Source: Planctomycetaceae bacterium (GTDB taxonomy: Bacteria > Planctomycetota > Planctomycetia > Planctomycetales > Planctomycetaceae). Taken from it: a stretch of 64,000 nucleotides of DNA. The translations under genes were made by a program, and so were the position numbers. This document shows positions 17,426-26,933 of the stretch, piece by piece (the first letter of the stretch is position 1; the number at the start of each line of letters is the position of its first letter). The DNA lies in NCBI GenBank assembly GCA_024742875.1, contig JANSXP010000026.1, positions 1 through 64,000 of the forward strand, in the 5' to 3' direction. Below the pieces are notes generated by a model, which searched no databases, was not told the origin of the DNA, and saw nothing but the letters and a program-made list of their open reading frames with translations.

Positions 17426-17995
17426 ATGAAAGGCATCATCTTTACCGAGTTTATCGAGCTGGTCGAAACCGCGTTTTCGATTGAAACAGCTGAAGACATG
17501 CTCGAACTGGCCAATCCGTCCTCTGGCGGCATCTACACGGCCGTTGGCAATTACGACCATCAGGAACTGGTCACCATGGTCGGGCACCTGAGTGCGCTCA
17601 CGGGGGTCGAGGCGTCTGATCTGGTGATGGCATTCGGCGAACATCTGTTCAACCGCTTCACACAGCTGTATCCACAGATGTTCGTGGGCAAGGAAACTGT
17701 TTACGACTTTGTGGAGTCTGTTGAAGGCGTCATTCACGTTGAAGTACGCAAACTCTACCCCGATGCAGAGCTGCCCACGATCAGCACCAGCCGCACCGAC
17801 GACGGGGCCCTCGACATGACCTATCGTTCTCCCCGACAGCTGGGAGACGTCGCCCACGCGCTGCTGTCGGGCTGCATTAAACATTATCAGGAAGATCTGA
17901 CGATTCGTCGCCACGACGTGGTGGATGAGTCCGGACCGTCGGTCCATTTCCGCCTGCAGCCAGCACACAGTGAGGCCCTCGCATGGACGACCTAG
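17426..17995 (+). CDS. H-NOX haem nitric-oxide sensor
   Basis: A 189-residue haem-NO/oxygen-binding protein. It begins MKGIIFTEF, the standard H-NOX start, which fixes the ATG at 17426 rather than the longer ORF. The proximal haem ligand is H104 in [15 protein letters not shown], and the haem-propionate YxSxR motif is Y133-R134-S135-P136-R137. By register against these motifs, the position of the distal-pocket Tyr that stabilises O2 in the Thermoanaerobacter H-NOX is V142 here, which predicts NO selectivity. The gene overlaps the next one, a histidine kinase with no sensor domain of its own, by 13 bp, the arrangement of characterised H-NOX/kinase pairs in which H-NOX controls kinase activity in trans. 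Confidence 0.96.
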   Translation: MKGIIFTEFIELVETAFSIETAEDMLELANPSSGGIYTAVGNYDHQELVTMVGHLSALTGVEASDLVMAFGEHLFNRFTQLYPQMFVGKETVYDFVESVEGVIHVEVRKLYPDAELPTISTSRTDDGALDMTYRSPRQLGDVAHALLSGCIKHYQEDLTIRRHDVVDESGPSVHFRLQPAHSEALAWTT

Positions 17996-20193
17996 ACAAG
18001 GCGTTGCGCCGTGCCGTGCGGGAGCGTGCTGCCAGAAAGCAGGCCGAACAACTGCTCGAAGAACGCAGCCTCGATCTTTTTCTGGCCAACGAACGCATCT
18101 GCAAAGCTCACGAAGAGCTGGAAGATCGCGTCCAGGAACGCACGCGCGAACTGGCGATCGCCACGGAACTGCTGCGTAAGGCCGCTCAGCGGGCCGAGGC
18201 GGCCAACGAAGCCAAGAGTACGTTTCTGGCCAACATGAGCCACGAAATCCGCACGCCAATGAATGGCATCATTGGCATGACGGAACTGGTTCTGGAGACC
18301 GAACTCACGCCCACTCAGCGCAACTATCTGAGCATTGTGCGGGATTCGTCCCACGCGCTGCTGAGTATCATCAACGACGTGCTGGACTTTTCCAAAGTGG
18401 AAGCCGGCAAGCTGGAACTGGCGCCCACCGACTTTCAGATTCGGGACACGGTGATGACGGCCGCCCGCACACTGGCCGTCAAAGCCCAGTCACGCGGTGT
18501 GGAACTGATCTGTCGCATCTCTCCCCGAGTGCCGCAGTGGGCCTGGGGTGATGCCGGCCGTCTGTCCCAGATTCTCATCAACCTGATCGGCAACGCCATC
18601 AAGTTTACCGAAGAAGGACACGTGTTCGTCAACGTGTATCCCGGCGAAAGCGAGTCGGGGCGACTCCCCATGGTGTTTGAAGTCGTGGACACCGGAATCG
18701 GCATTCCACTGGCCAAGCAGGACGTCATTTTTCACCCGTTCGACCAGGCCGACGCGTCCACCAGCCGGGTCTTTGGTGGATCCGGCCTGGGACTGACGAT
18801 TTCCCGGCAGCTTGCGGAGCTGATGGAAGGCGAAATTCACGTCAGCAGCGACGGCCGGAACGGATCGACATTCACACTGCGTGTGCTGCTGGATCGATCC
18901 AGTCGGCGGGAGCCGCGCCGGCAAACAGTCTCGCCACCTGCGGCTGGCTGCCGCCCGACAATCATCACCGACAGCGAACTCACACACCGCATCATTCTGG
19001 AAACCCTCAATCATGTTTCCATCGATGTCGCCGTTACGGGCGAACAGCCAACCGTACTGATCGTTGACGAAGCGAGTCTGAATTCTCCGGCTGTCGCGGA
19101 TCTGTCACAGATCCCCCGCATTGTGCTGACCACAGTGATGTCAGCCACCGAGCTCCCGGACAGCAGCGCTCTCGCCTCAGGTGCCGGGCCTTCGGTCAGT
19201 CTGGTGAAACCATTTTCGGGCAGGGACTTTCTCAACGCTCTGACGACCGCCCTGCATCCGGAAAAGGATCGGGAAGCGGCACTGAACGACGAAACAGACA
19301 ACGCTGGTTCGCGTCGGTCGGGAAGTCGTTTTCTGCTGGCAGAAGACAACAACGTCAATCAGCTGCTGGCAGAAACCCTGCTGCGAAACATGGGACATGA
19401 CGTGGTCATCGTCAGCAACGGCCAGCAGGCGGTCAACGCCTACACGAGCGACACCAACTTTGACATCATCCTGATGGACGTGCAGATGCCGCTGCTGGAC
19501 GGCATCGGGGCCACCGAGCAAATCCGTTCGTGGGAAAAGCAACAGGGGCTGCCTGGCATCCCCATCATTGCCCTGACGGCCCACGCCATGGCCACAGACC
19601 AGAGTCGCTGTCTGGATGCGGGCATGGACGATTATGTCACCAAGCCAATTGACAAATCACTGCTTCAAACGGCGATCGCCAAACAACTTGGCAAGAATCC
19701 CGGTCGGGAATCGACACAGGGTACCGGGCCCACACAGGAATTCGCCGGGGATCGACTGTCCAACCAGGCATCGGGTCCAGCGCTGGCTTCAGAAAGCGAC
19801 AGTAAAGACATGAGCAGCACTAACGATACCGAGAGCTTCGTGGAATTCCCAGTCTTCGATCTGGAAGACCTGCAAAGCCGAGTGGGAGACAACCTCGATC
19901 TGATCGAGAAAATCGTCACCATCTTCGAGTCATCAAGCCAGCAGTACATCAGCGACTTTCAGCAGGCGGTCGAGAACGACGATGCGCATGCGGCCAACAA
20001 CGCGGCCCACGCCCTGAAGGGAGCAGCCGCCAGTCTCGGCGGCAAGCGATGTGCGGAAATCGCCCGCGTGCTGGAATATGCCAGCCGGGATGGCGACAAG
20101 GCCACACTGCAGCAGCACGCTTCCGGCCTCGCTCCACAAGTCCGGAAGCTCCAGGACGAACTCGCCGCACAAATTGCACAGCTGAGGGGGTGA
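17983..20193 (+). CDS. H-NOX-associated hybrid histidine kinase (HisKA-HATPase-pseudoREC-REC-HPt)
   Basis: A 736-residue soluble hybrid kinase. Order: coiled-coil N-terminus (1-75) with no transmembrane or PAS segment; HisKA with phospho-His H87 in [15 protein letters not shown]; HATPase with N-box [12 protein letters not shown]1 DTGIGIP and G2 [10 protein letters not shown]; a degenerate receiver-like region (~315-430) that keeps a C-terminal LVKPFSG but no clear Asp acceptor; an intact receiver with AEDNNVNQ and acceptor Asp near 498 in ILMDVQMP; and an HPt domain with His near 676 in [12 protein letters not shown]. The missing input domain and the overlap with the H-NOX gene imply that H-NOX supplies the signal. 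The likely end point of the phosphorelay is the GGDEF regulator starting 3 bp downstream. Confidence 0.95.
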   Translation: MDDLDKALRRAVRERAARKQAEQLLEERSLDLFLANERICKAHEELEDRVQERTRELAIATELLRKAAQRAEAANEAKSTFLANMSHEIRTPMNGIIGMTELVLETELTPTQRNYLSIVRDSSHALLSIINDVLDFSKVEAGKLELAPTDFQIRDTVMTAARTLAVKAQSRGVELICRISPRVPQWAWGDAGRLSQILINLIGNAIKFTEEGHVFVNVYPGESESGRLPMVFEVVDTGIGIPLAKQDVIFHPFDQADASTSRVFGGSGLGLTISRQLAELMEGEIHVSSDGRNGSTFTLRVLLDRSSRREPRRQTVSPPAAGCRPTIITDSELTHRIILETLNHVSIDVAVTGEQPTVLIVDEASLNSPAVADLSQIPRIVLTTVMSATELPDSSALASGAGPSVSLVKPFSGRDFLNALTTALHPEKDREAALNDETDNAGSRRSGSRFLLAEDNNVNQLLAETLLRNMGHDVVIVSNGQQAVNAYTSDTNFDIILMDVQMPLLDGIGATEQIRSWEKQQGLPGIPIIALTAHAMATDQSRCLDAGMDDYVTKPIDKSLLQTAIAKQLGKNPGRESTQGTGPTQEFAGDRLSNQASGPALASESDSKDMSSTNDTESFVEFPVFDLEDLQSRVGDNLDLIEKIVTIFESSSQQYISDFQQAVENDDAHAANNAAHALKGAAASLGGKRCAEIARVLEYASRDGDKATLQQHASGLAPQVRKLQDELAAQIAQLRG

Positions 20194-20196
20194 CCC

Positions 20197-21159
20197 ATGA
20201 TTGGCATCCCGATTCTGGTCGCCGATGATGATGAAATCGCCCGCTGTCTGCTGGTCGAGAATCTCACGTCATGGGGCTATGCGCCGATCACCTATCCCAA
20301 CGGACAGGCGGCTCTGGAAGCACTGCGCCAGCCAGGAGCACCGCAGATTGCCATTCTGGACTGGAACATGCCCGGACTTTCTGGCGTGGAAATCTGTCGG
20401 CAGCTGCGAGAACGACAGCCGGACCAATACACGTTTGTTGTGCTGCTGACGCATCGGGATCAATATGCGGACCGGATCGCCGGTCTGGAATCCGGAGCGG
20501 ACGATTTTGTCACCAAGCCGTTTGACCCGCGCGAACTTCAGCTGCGTCTGAGAACAGCGATCCGCATTCTGGAACTGCAGGCTCAGCTGGAAGAGGCACG
20601 GGACGTCTATCGCCACGAAGCGGAGTCAGACGAACTGACAGGATTGTGGAATCGACGCAGCCTGTTCTCCCGATTGACCCGAGAACTGGCCAACCTGAAG
20701 ACGCCCGAGGACATACTGAGCGTGGTTCTGGTGGATGTTGACGAATTCAAATCCATCAACGACGAGCGGGGGCATGTTTTCGGAGATCGCGTGCTGCGAT
20801 TCGTCGGCCAGTGTCTGAAACAGGCGTCCCGCAGCAATGACGTTGTGGCTCGACACGGCGGAGATGAATTCGCCCTGCTGCTGCCCGGCGTTGACCGGGT
20901 CGCCGCGCAGAATGCAGCCGAACGATTCCGACTGTACGTCGCCTCCAGTGACCTGTTTGGTGTGGAAGAGTCATGCCCGATCTCGGTGAGTGTGGGTGTG
21001 GCGGAAATCAACGTCAACTGCGCTTCCACGCCGGACCATGCGATCGAAATGGCAGACAAAGCCCTGTATGCCGCAAAACGATCGGGCCGCAATCGTGTTG
21101 AAATTTTTCAACGGAGCGAGCCACTGGACACACCGGGCGACTTTCGCCTTTTCACCTGA
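20197..21159 (+). CDS. Response regulator with GGDEF diguanylate cyclase domain
   Basis: A 320-residue regulator. The receiver (1-120) has an acidic pocket DDD (10-12), phosphoacceptor D55 in ILDWNMPG and Lys in FVTKPFDP. After a short helical linker the cyclase domain begins DELTGLWNRR and contains an intact active site RHGGDEFALL (GGDEF near 221-225) and a DFVDVDEFK-like metal site (VDVDEFKSIND). It should make cyclic di-GMP from GTP. No RxxD inhibitory site was identified immediately upstream of GGDEF. Its receiver is similar to that of the PP2C regulator at 12461-13723. Being 3 bp behind the H-NOX kinase, it is the obvious phosphorelay output. Confidence 0.95.
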   Translation: MIGIPILVADDDEIARCLLVENLTSWGYAPITYPNGQAALEALRQPGAPQIAILDWNMPGLSGVEICRQLRERQPDQYTFVVLLTHRDQYADRIAGLESGADDFVTKPFDPRELQLRLRTAIRILELQAQLEEARDVYRHEAESDELTGLWNRRSLFSRLTRELANLKTPEDILSVVLVDVDEFKSINDERGHVFGDRVLRFVGQCLKQASRSNDVVARHGGDEFALLLPGVDRVAAQNAAERFRLYVASSDLFGVEESCPISVSVGVAEINVNCASTPDHAIEMADKALYAAKRSGRNRVEIFQRSEPLDTPGDFRLFT

Positions 21160-21180
21160 ATCAGAACGTCAGACCGACCT

Positions 21181-22842
21181 ATGTCTCATCGCATTGTCAT
21201 CATCGGACACCGCAACCCGGACACAGACTCCACAACGTCTGCCGTCTCCTACGCGCGTTTTCTGGAACGCCTTGGACGGTACGACGAGCAGATTCAACCC
21301 GTCGTTCCCGGCGACATTACGCCGCAGACACGCTGGGTGTTCGAGCAGGCAGGCGTTGATCTGCCTGAACAGGTCGCCACACTCTCGCCTCGCGTGAAAG
21401 ATGTGATGTGCACCAGCATGGAGACACTGCGGTCCAGTGACCGGCTCCGCGACGCCATCGATCTTCTGATCCGCTCCAGCCACAGCATGATTCCCATCGT
21501 GGACGATCACGGCCGACTGGAATCCGTCTTCAGCAATCGGGAAGACTTCAGCCGTTTCCTGCTGAGTCTGGATGTTGCGCCCATCGCCGAAAGCCTGCTC
21601 AACTGGGAAGATTTGTGCCAGCTGCCCGGAGCCACATGCCTGGGGCAACGTGATGAGGATCGGCCGTGTGGGCGAATCATTTTTGCGATGGCCGCCGGCC
21701 TGGAGTGGCAGCACGACGTCTGCAAAGACGATATTCTCGTGGCCGGAAGCATTGATGTGCTGAGTGAAGTCCCTCTTGACCACTGCCCCGATCGGGTCAT
21801 CGTCGTGACGGGCGGTGAACTGAGTGCGCGCCACCAGGAGAGAATTGAGCGCAACAACCTTGCTGTCATCTGCTTTCGCGGCGGAATTTCCGACCTGATG
21901 TTCGCCCTCACGCGGCAGGTCCGACTGGGGGCACTGAGTTTTGACTCCGGCCTGTGCGTTGGTCCCGATGACCTGCTGCACGATGTTCGCGATCTGGTGC
22001 GATCGCAGCGCCGCGCCCTTCCAGTCGTGGACGAAGACAACAAACTCGTGGGCATCGTCGCCCGCAAAGATCTCAAAGCGCCGCCGCAGCGTAAGGCAAT
22101 CCTCATCGACCATTTCGAATCGGATCAGGCAGTGCCGGGAATCGACAGTCTTGAGATCATCGAAATCATTGACCACCACCGCATCGGTAACATCGAAACC
22201 CGCGGGCCGGTTCGTGTGGACTGTCGCCCCATCGGCAGTGCGTGCAGTATTGTCGCGCTGAACTATTTTGAAGCCGAGATGGATCCGGATCCGGCCACCG
22301 CGCTGCTGATGCTCGGGGGCATCTGTGCTGACACGCTGGTCCTGCGCGGGCCAACCACCACAGACCGCGATCGCGAAGTCGCTCGGCGTCTGGCGGCCAT
22401 CGCGGGTGTTGACGTCAACACATTCGGGCAGCAGGTGCTGCGTGCCGGGGACGACCTGATGAATTCCCGTGCCGAGCAGATCTGGAATCGGGACCAGAAG
22501 GTTTTTGGGATCCGAAATCAGCGATTTGCCGTTGCCCAGCTGGAGACCGTAGCGCTTGCGGAGCTGTCTGACGAACAGCTTCAGGCATTCCGCGATGAAC
22601 TGCAGCGGGACTTTGAAAAGAACAATTACCTGACCAGCCTGCTGGTCGTCACCGACGTGGTGGATGGCAACAGCTGGATTACCGGCTGTGAGTCGCCCGG
22701 CGTGGAAGGCACCACCGAAATGGCATTTGGTCGGGAAGTCGAGTCACCGCATCCCGGCTGGCTGAAGGCCACCAACGTGGTGTCACGAAAAAAGCAGATC
22801 ATTCCTGCTTTGATGAAGACTTTTGCCGAGTACCCGATGTAA
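21181..22842 (+). CDS. Mn-dependent inorganic pyrophosphatase with CBS and DRTGG domains
   Basis: A 553-residue family II pyrophosphatase (DHH/DHHA2). The N-terminal metal site is GHRNPDTDS (H10, D14, D16); the second half of the catalytic DHH domain resumes near residue 320 with IDHHRIGN and continues to the DHHA2 domain. Between them lie two CBS parts (SHSMIPIVDDHGRLESVFS and ALPVVDEDNKLVGIVARKDL) flanking a DRTGG-like segment. CBS-pyrophosphatases hydrolyse PPi under adenine-nucleotide control. It follows the GGDEF gene by 21 bp; cotranscription is likely, but a functional link to NO signalling is not implied. Confidence 0.94.
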   Translation: MSHRIVIIGHRNPDTDSTTSAVSYARFLERLGRYDEQIQPVVPGDITPQTRWVFEQAGVDLPEQVATLSPRVKDVMCTSMETLRSSDRLRDAIDLLIRSSHSMIPIVDDHGRLESVFSNREDFSRFLLSLDVAPIAESLLNWEDLCQLPGATCLGQRDEDRPCGRIIFAMAAGLEWQHDVCKDDILVAGSIDVLSEVPLDHCPDRVIVVTGGELSARHQERIERNNLAVICFRGGISDLMFALTRQVRLGALSFDSGLCVGPDDLLHDVRDLVRSQRRALPVVDEDNKLVGIVARKDLKAPPQRKAILIDHFESDQAVPGIDSLEIIEIIDHHRIGNIETRGPVRVDCRPIGSACSIVALNYFEAEMDPDPATALLMLGGICADTLVLRGPTTTDRDREVARRLAAIAGVDVNTFGQQVLRAGDDLMNSRAEQIWNRDQKVFGIRNQRFAVAQLETVALAELSDEQLQAFRDELQRDFEKNNYLTSLLVVTDVVDGNSWITGCESPGVEGTTEMAFGREVESPHPGWLKATNVVSRKKQIIPALMKTFAEYPM

Positions 22843-22905
22843 GCCGTCGGGCGCATTTCTGATCACCGATTTCTCTCACGCTGTTCACCTGCGAAAGCAC
22901 ACGTC

Positions 22906-23898
22906 ATGGCCACAATTGTTGTTACCGGGGGCGCCGGATTTCTTGGCAGCCATTTGATCGATCGCTTGATTGCCCGCGGAGATGATGTCGTTTGCGTCGA
23001 CAATCTGTTTACCGGTCGCAAAGACAACATCCGCCACCTGATTGGCAACCCTCAATTCGAATTCATCCGCCACGACATCGTCAATCCGCTGTATGTCGAA
23101 TGCGATCAGATCTACAACCTGGCGTGTCCTGCTTCACCGGTTTCGTATCAGTACAACCCGATCAAAACGATCAAGACCTCGTCAGTCGGCACTGTCAACG
23201 TGCTGGGGCTGGCCAAACGATGTCAGGCCCGCATCCTGCACGCTTCCACATCGGAGATCTACGGTGACCCGGAAGTTCACCCTCAAACGGAAGACTACTG
23301 GGGCCATGTCAGCTCTACCGGACCGCGCAGCTGCTATGACGAAGGCAAACGCGTGGCCGAATCACTGTGCGTCAACTACCACCGCTCCCACGGTGTGGAA
23401 ACGCGCATCATCCGCATTTTCAATACGTATGGCCCGCGCATGGATCCCAATGACGGACGTGTGGTTTCCAACTTTATCAATCAGGCACTGCGTGGTCAGG
23501 ACATCAGCGTTTACGGAGATGGAAGCCAGACGCGATCATTCTGCTTTGTGGATGACCTGATTGATGGCATGATCCGGCTCATGGACCAGGACGAAACCAC
23601 AGAACCTGTGAACATTGGTAACCCCGTCGAGACATCGATGCTGGAGCTCGCGCAAACCGTGATCGGGCTGATCGGTTCACAATCAGAAATTGTGCATATG
23701 CCGCTGCCCAAAGATGATCCGACACGCCGCTGTCCTGATATCACGCGTGCAAAAACGTATCTGGATTGGGAGCCGCGCGTGTCTCTGGCAAGCGGCCTGA
23801 GCAGCACCATTGACTACTACCGTCAGTTGCGAGACACAGATGACATCTGGACGAACTCGTCACATCAACACGAGCCCGAAGCGACCGTGCCGGTCTAG
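22906..23898 (+). CDS. uxs: UDP-glucuronate decarboxylase (UDP-xylose synthase)
   Basis: A 330-residue extended short-chain dehydrogenase that converts UDP-glucuronate to UDP-xylose. The NAD site is [12 protein letters not shown] (residues 6-17), and the catalytic pair Tyr144/Lys148 sits in [11 protein letters not shown]. Uxs-specific signatures are [28 protein letters not shown], the [11 protein letters not shown] block and [19 protein letters not shown]. It is soluble with no N-terminal extension. UDP-xylose would feed surface glycan, in line with rmlC and the WecG-type enzyme in this region. Confidence 0.95.
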   Translation: MATIVVTGGAGFLGSHLIDRLIARGDDVVCVDNLFTGRKDNIRHLIGNPQFEFIRHDIVNPLYVECDQIYNLACPASPVSYQYNPIKTIKTSSVGTVNVLGLAKRCQARILHASTSEIYGDPEVHPQTEDYWGHVSSTGPRSCYDEGKRVAESLCVNYHRSHGVETRIIRIFNTYGPRMDPNDGRVVSNFINQALRGQDISVYGDGSQTRSFCFVDDLIDGMIRLMDQDETTEPVNIGNPVETSMLELAQTVIGLIGSQSEIVHMPLPKDDPTRRCPDITRAKTYLDWEPRVSLASGLSSTIDYYRQLRDTDDIWTNSSHQHEPEATVPV

Positions 23899-24054
23899 GT
23901 CACCGCTGGTGCCGTCGCTCGACCGGTTCTCAGGACGTCTGTGTTTCACGCGGCGAGCGTGAACGTTAACGTGAGGTCCCGAGCCCGGCGGAGGTGCGAT
24001 GATATGAGGTCGCCTGCTGTTTTCGGTCACGCAGCGAAGCGGGGGCGCCGAATT

Positions 24055-25068
24055 CTAACTGGCCACGGCCGCAGTGTCTGCCGTTGCTGACTCAGCCGTT
24101 TCCGGCGGTGTCGACAGGTCGATGTAATTGGGACGATCGGCGGCCGACGTGTGGCGATAGGATCGCAGGATACGCCCGCCCTTGATCAGGAACGTGCCCG
24201 GCATACGAAATCCGTTGCCATTCAGCCCGCCGATGCCATGACCGGCCAGGAACGCCTGGAAGCCACGCCACCAGACTTTCAGGCCGAACAACTGACGGAA
24301 CCCGCCCATCTGCAGTCCGAACGCTTCGTAGAGAGAGCATACGGGATCGCGGAAACAGTGCAGATCGGTCAGGCCGTTCTTCTCCAGTAACTCGGCCGGC
24401 TCTTCGTGACCCATGTGAACCAGTGCGATCGCCGTACCGCGTTTCTCAATCTCGCTGCGCTGCTCGGCCAAATCGCTCAATGCCTCCCGGCAGAACGTAC
24501 ATCCGGAGTGCCGCAGAAACACGACCAGCAGCGGTTTACGGCGTGACAACTCAGAGATCGTGGCGCCCATCTGGCTCATCAGACGGCCCATGGGGTCGAT
24601 CGAATGGCTGGGCGGGGTGACGGTCAGCAGGTGATACTCCGCCTGATTAGCCTGAGCGGCCTTCCAGAGAATGAGAGTGAAGGGCACCCACCAAATCAGG
24701 TCGTTGGTGAGGATCGTGGCTCCCAGGGCCATCGGCAGGCGATCGTTCATAACGGCCGAGAGGAATCCGATCGGCCCAAACACTTTGCCAAGCAGCCCGA
24801 CGAGCACAATGGGCCAGTGTCGAAACGGATCCCTTGCGGCAATTCCGTAACCCACTCCGTAGACTCCGACAATCATGCCAATGCACTGCCACAATTCCGG
24901 ATACAGGGGCAGGGGATCAAAGCCCGTCCACCGGAAGATGGTCGTGGGGCTGAAAATCGCAAACGCGCCCCACAGCAGGTTGTAAGCGGCGGCAAACCAC
25001 AGGACACGCCGCATCCAGGGAGCGGCGACGATGCGAGACGTCGCTCCTGAGCAGCTATCTGTTGTCAT
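24055..25068 (-). CDS. Membrane-anchored peroxiredoxin-like (AhpC/TSA_2) protein
   Basis: A 337-residue fusion. Residues ~15-140 contain about four hydrophobic helices (LWFAAAYNLLWGAFAIF, MIVGVYGVGYGIAA, IVLVGLLGKVFGPIGFL, LIWWVPFTLILW). The C-terminal half is a thioredoxin-fold domain: LLVVFLRHSGCTFCREALSDL gives the redox CxxC (GCTFC), then AIALVHMG, FRDPVCSLYEAFGL and the late PGTFLIKGGRI, which resemble the PRXL2/AhpC-TSA_2 family. A membrane-tethered thiol reductase or peroxidase is the natural reading, but the substrate is unknown. I chose the ATG at 25066-25068 (GGAA upstream) over the GTG five codons earlier. Confidence 0.8.
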   Translation of the reverse strand: MTTDSCSGATSRIVAAPWMRRVLWFAAAYNLLWGAFAIFSPTTIFRWTGFDPLPLYPELWQCIGMIVGVYGVGYGIAARDPFRHWPIVLVGLLGKVFGPIGFLSAVMNDRLPMALGATILTNDLIWWVPFTLILWKAAQANQAEYHLLTVTPPSHSIDPMGRLMSQMGATISELSRRKPLLVVFLRHSGCTFCREALSDLAEQRSEIEKRGTAIALVHMGHEEPAELLEKNGLTDLHCFRDPVCSLYEAFGLQMGGFRQLFGLKVWWRGFQAFLAGHGIGGLNGNGFRMPGTFLIKGGRILRSYRHTSAADRPNYIDLSTPPETAESATADTAAVAS

Positions 25069-25097
25069 GGTTTCCGCAATCACGAGTCAGCTTTCAT

Positions 25098-26024
25098 TCA
25101 AGCGCGGGCAGACAGGATCTCAGGGTCCAGTTCATCAAACAGATCTCGCAGCTTCTCGATCGCAATGATCTGCAGCTGGCGAATGCGTTCTTTTGACAGG
25201 CCCATTTCGCTGGAGAGCTCACGTAGAGTCTTGGCAACACCATCGCTCGACAGCCCAAAACGAGCCACCACGATTTTGTGTTCGCGTTCGTCCAGACGGT
25301 CGGCCATGCAGCCGATCAGCGCTGTCATCCGCTGCTCTTCACGGACCCACTGATCGATCACCTCATCTGATTCCCCGTTGGGGATTTCGTTCAGAAGTTC
25401 GACAGAAGACTTGTGTTCCAGAGTGTTGCGTTTTTGCCGACGCTGTGTGTAGCGGTAGAAGTGACGCTGAACAGAATGCGTCGCGTAGGTGCTGAATCGA
25501 AAGCCGCGTGAGAAATCGAACTTGTTGATGGCCTTGAGCAGGATCTCATTGCCCTCACTCATCAATTCATCAAAATCGCTGGCGGAAGCGGAAAACTTGC
25601 GGGCGATAGAAATCACCAGCCGCAGATTGCACTCCGCGATGTGATTACGAACCGCGTCAGCATCAGCCAGCAGATCTTCTAACTCCTGCAAAGCCGATTT
25701 GCTGCGTCGCTTTGTGAGTTTCAGTCGCGTCTTCTCCGCAAGGAACTTCAAATAGTTCATCTTGCGGAACAGAAACGCCTCGCCGGTTGAGGACAACAGC
25801 GGCAGTCCACGCAGATTCTCGTAGTCACCAGACTCAGATGCTTCGGTGGAGTCGGAACTCTCTGAGTAAATACTTTGCCCTGCCTCCAGATAGAGCAGGT
25901 CATCGGCCCCGACCCGAAAGGCTTCGTTCGGCAGGTAGAAGACCGGCTCCGTCAGGTCCAGATCTTCCGGAACAGTTTGGTTTCGCTGGTTGTCCACTGT
26001 CGCTGTGGTCATGCTTGGTTCCAT
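25098..26024 (-). CDS. RNA polymerase sigma-70 family factor
   Basis: A 308-residue sigma factor. Region 1.2/2.1 starts near ATGEAFLFRKMNYLK-like residues 80-95; region 2 is NHIAECNLRLVISIARKF and DELMSEGNEILLKAINKFD followed by RGFRFSTYATHSVQRHFYR, the -10 recognition helix. Region 4 is LDEREHKIVVARFGL and, in the helix-turn-helix, LRELSSEMGLSKERIRQLQ. Region 3 looks short. The first ~75 residues are acidic and without domain similarity. This is a group 2/3-type factor rather than ECF. The leader of about 450 bp upstream lacks genes. A second ATG four codons in (26012) is an alternative start. Confidence 0.92.
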   Translation of the reverse strand: MEPSMTTATVDNQRNQTVPEDLDLTEPVFYLPNEAFRVGADDLLYLEAGQSIYSESSDSTEASESGDYENLRGLPLLSSTGEAFLFRKMNYLKFLAEKTRLKLTKRRSKSALQELEDLLADADAVRNHIAECNLRLVISIARKFSASASDFDELMSEGNEILLKAINKFDFSRGFRFSTYATHSVQRHFYRYTQRRQKRNTLEHKSSVELLNEIPNGESDEVIDQWVREEQRMTALIGCMADRLDEREHKIVVARFGLSSDGVAKTLRELSSEMGLSKERIRQLQIIAIEKLRDLFDELDPEILSARA

Positions 26025-26478
26025 TCACCAGGGAAGCTCAAATATTTTCGCTTGTACCGTGGTGCGATCCGCAGTTTGACAAATCGCACCACACCAGAAC
26101 GTCCAAAACGTTCCCATTTTCCCAGGAATCTGACGTAAACCCTTTCCATTCAATGAAAAACGTTCAATGCCGTCAGAAAACCCGTTGGTTCTAGCGAGGC
26201 CTTCAGGAGTGGCCAGGCAATACTTCGAAAGGTTTTCAAACTTTTTTCTGAGCCCGGCTGTGGCGGTTGGAGGGGCTTTTCGGGATACAGCCCCTGCGAA
26301 ATCAGGGTCAGCCGCGGAGGCATGAAAAGATAGAAGGTCTGGTCAACCAGCACGGGTCATGGTGCCGATTCCGTTCGCAGAGCAAATGCTCCCACAAAGC
26401 CTGGTCGCAGCCCGCCAGTTTCTGTTTGGCTCCCGGGAACGTCTTCACCTCCAACACTCACCTTCACAAGGCTCACTC
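26025..26478. other. Gene-poor region between sigma factor and small ORF
   Basis: About 450 bases between divergent genes. It should hold the sigma-factor promoter. I see one hairpin (AGGGGCT pairing with AGCCCCT, about 26273-26297) without a T tract, and no convincing gene; short ORFs on both strands look like chance. Confidence 0.5.
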
Positions 26479-26733
26479 ATGACACGCTCCGCGTCCGTGT
26501 TTGAAGATGATCATATCGCCGGTCCCGACGAATTCTCCGACTCCGCCGACTGGCTCAGCGACGATGAACAACTGGCCAGCTGGCAGGAGCAACTGGTTGA
26601 CAGCTGCCATGCCATCAGTCGGCAGCTGACGGAAATACAAAGCGACCTGCACCGTGACCTGGCGCCCGCCATTCCCTTTCGCCTGATTAAGGGGCAGTCA
26701 CACAGCGAGGATTTTCAGCCACGACTCGTCTAG
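26479..26733 (+). CDS. Small acidic hypothetical protein
   Basis: An 84-residue ORF with an ATG at 26479 and AAGG eight bases upstream. It is acidic in the first half and predicted helical (WLSDDEQLASWQEQL, AISRQLTEIQSDLHRDL), with no membrane segment. No family recognised. A good rho-independent terminator follows at 26878, which supports a real transcript. It could be a small regulatory or adaptor protein, but nothing in the sequence says which. Confidence 0.55.
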   Translation: MTRSASVFEDDHIAGPDEFSDSADWLSDDEQLASWQEQLVDSCHAISRQLTEIQSDLHRDLAPAIPFRLIKGQSHSEDFQPRLV

Positions 26734-26877
26734 CGGCAGAACGTCGGCGGCCGCCTTCGGCATATGTCGCCGGTTACCCGTTACCGAACCAGCCGGCTCG
26801 GCTGAGATTGAGCCGCCTTCCCTGCCACAGCAACAACCTGACACTGTGCCCTGTCAGCAGATGAACTAGTCTCCCGC

Positions 26878-26911
26878 ACGCCGGACAACTTGTCCGGCGT
26901 GTTTCTTTTTT
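26878..26911 (+). terminator. Intrinsic terminator
   Basis: A perfect inverted repeat (ACGCCGGACAA, one centre base, TTGTCCGGCGT; 26878-26900) followed by GTTTCTTTTTT. Orientation fits termination of plus-strand transcription from the small ORF at 26479. The sulfotransferase start lies 23 bases after the T tract. Confidence 0.85.
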
Positions 26912-26933
26912 GCGCAATCGGGGAAGGTCGAGC

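Noticed and set aside
26150-26353. Minus-strand 67-codon ORF upstream of the sigma factor
   Set aside because: No ribosome site, no motif, and the composition looks like non-coding DNA.
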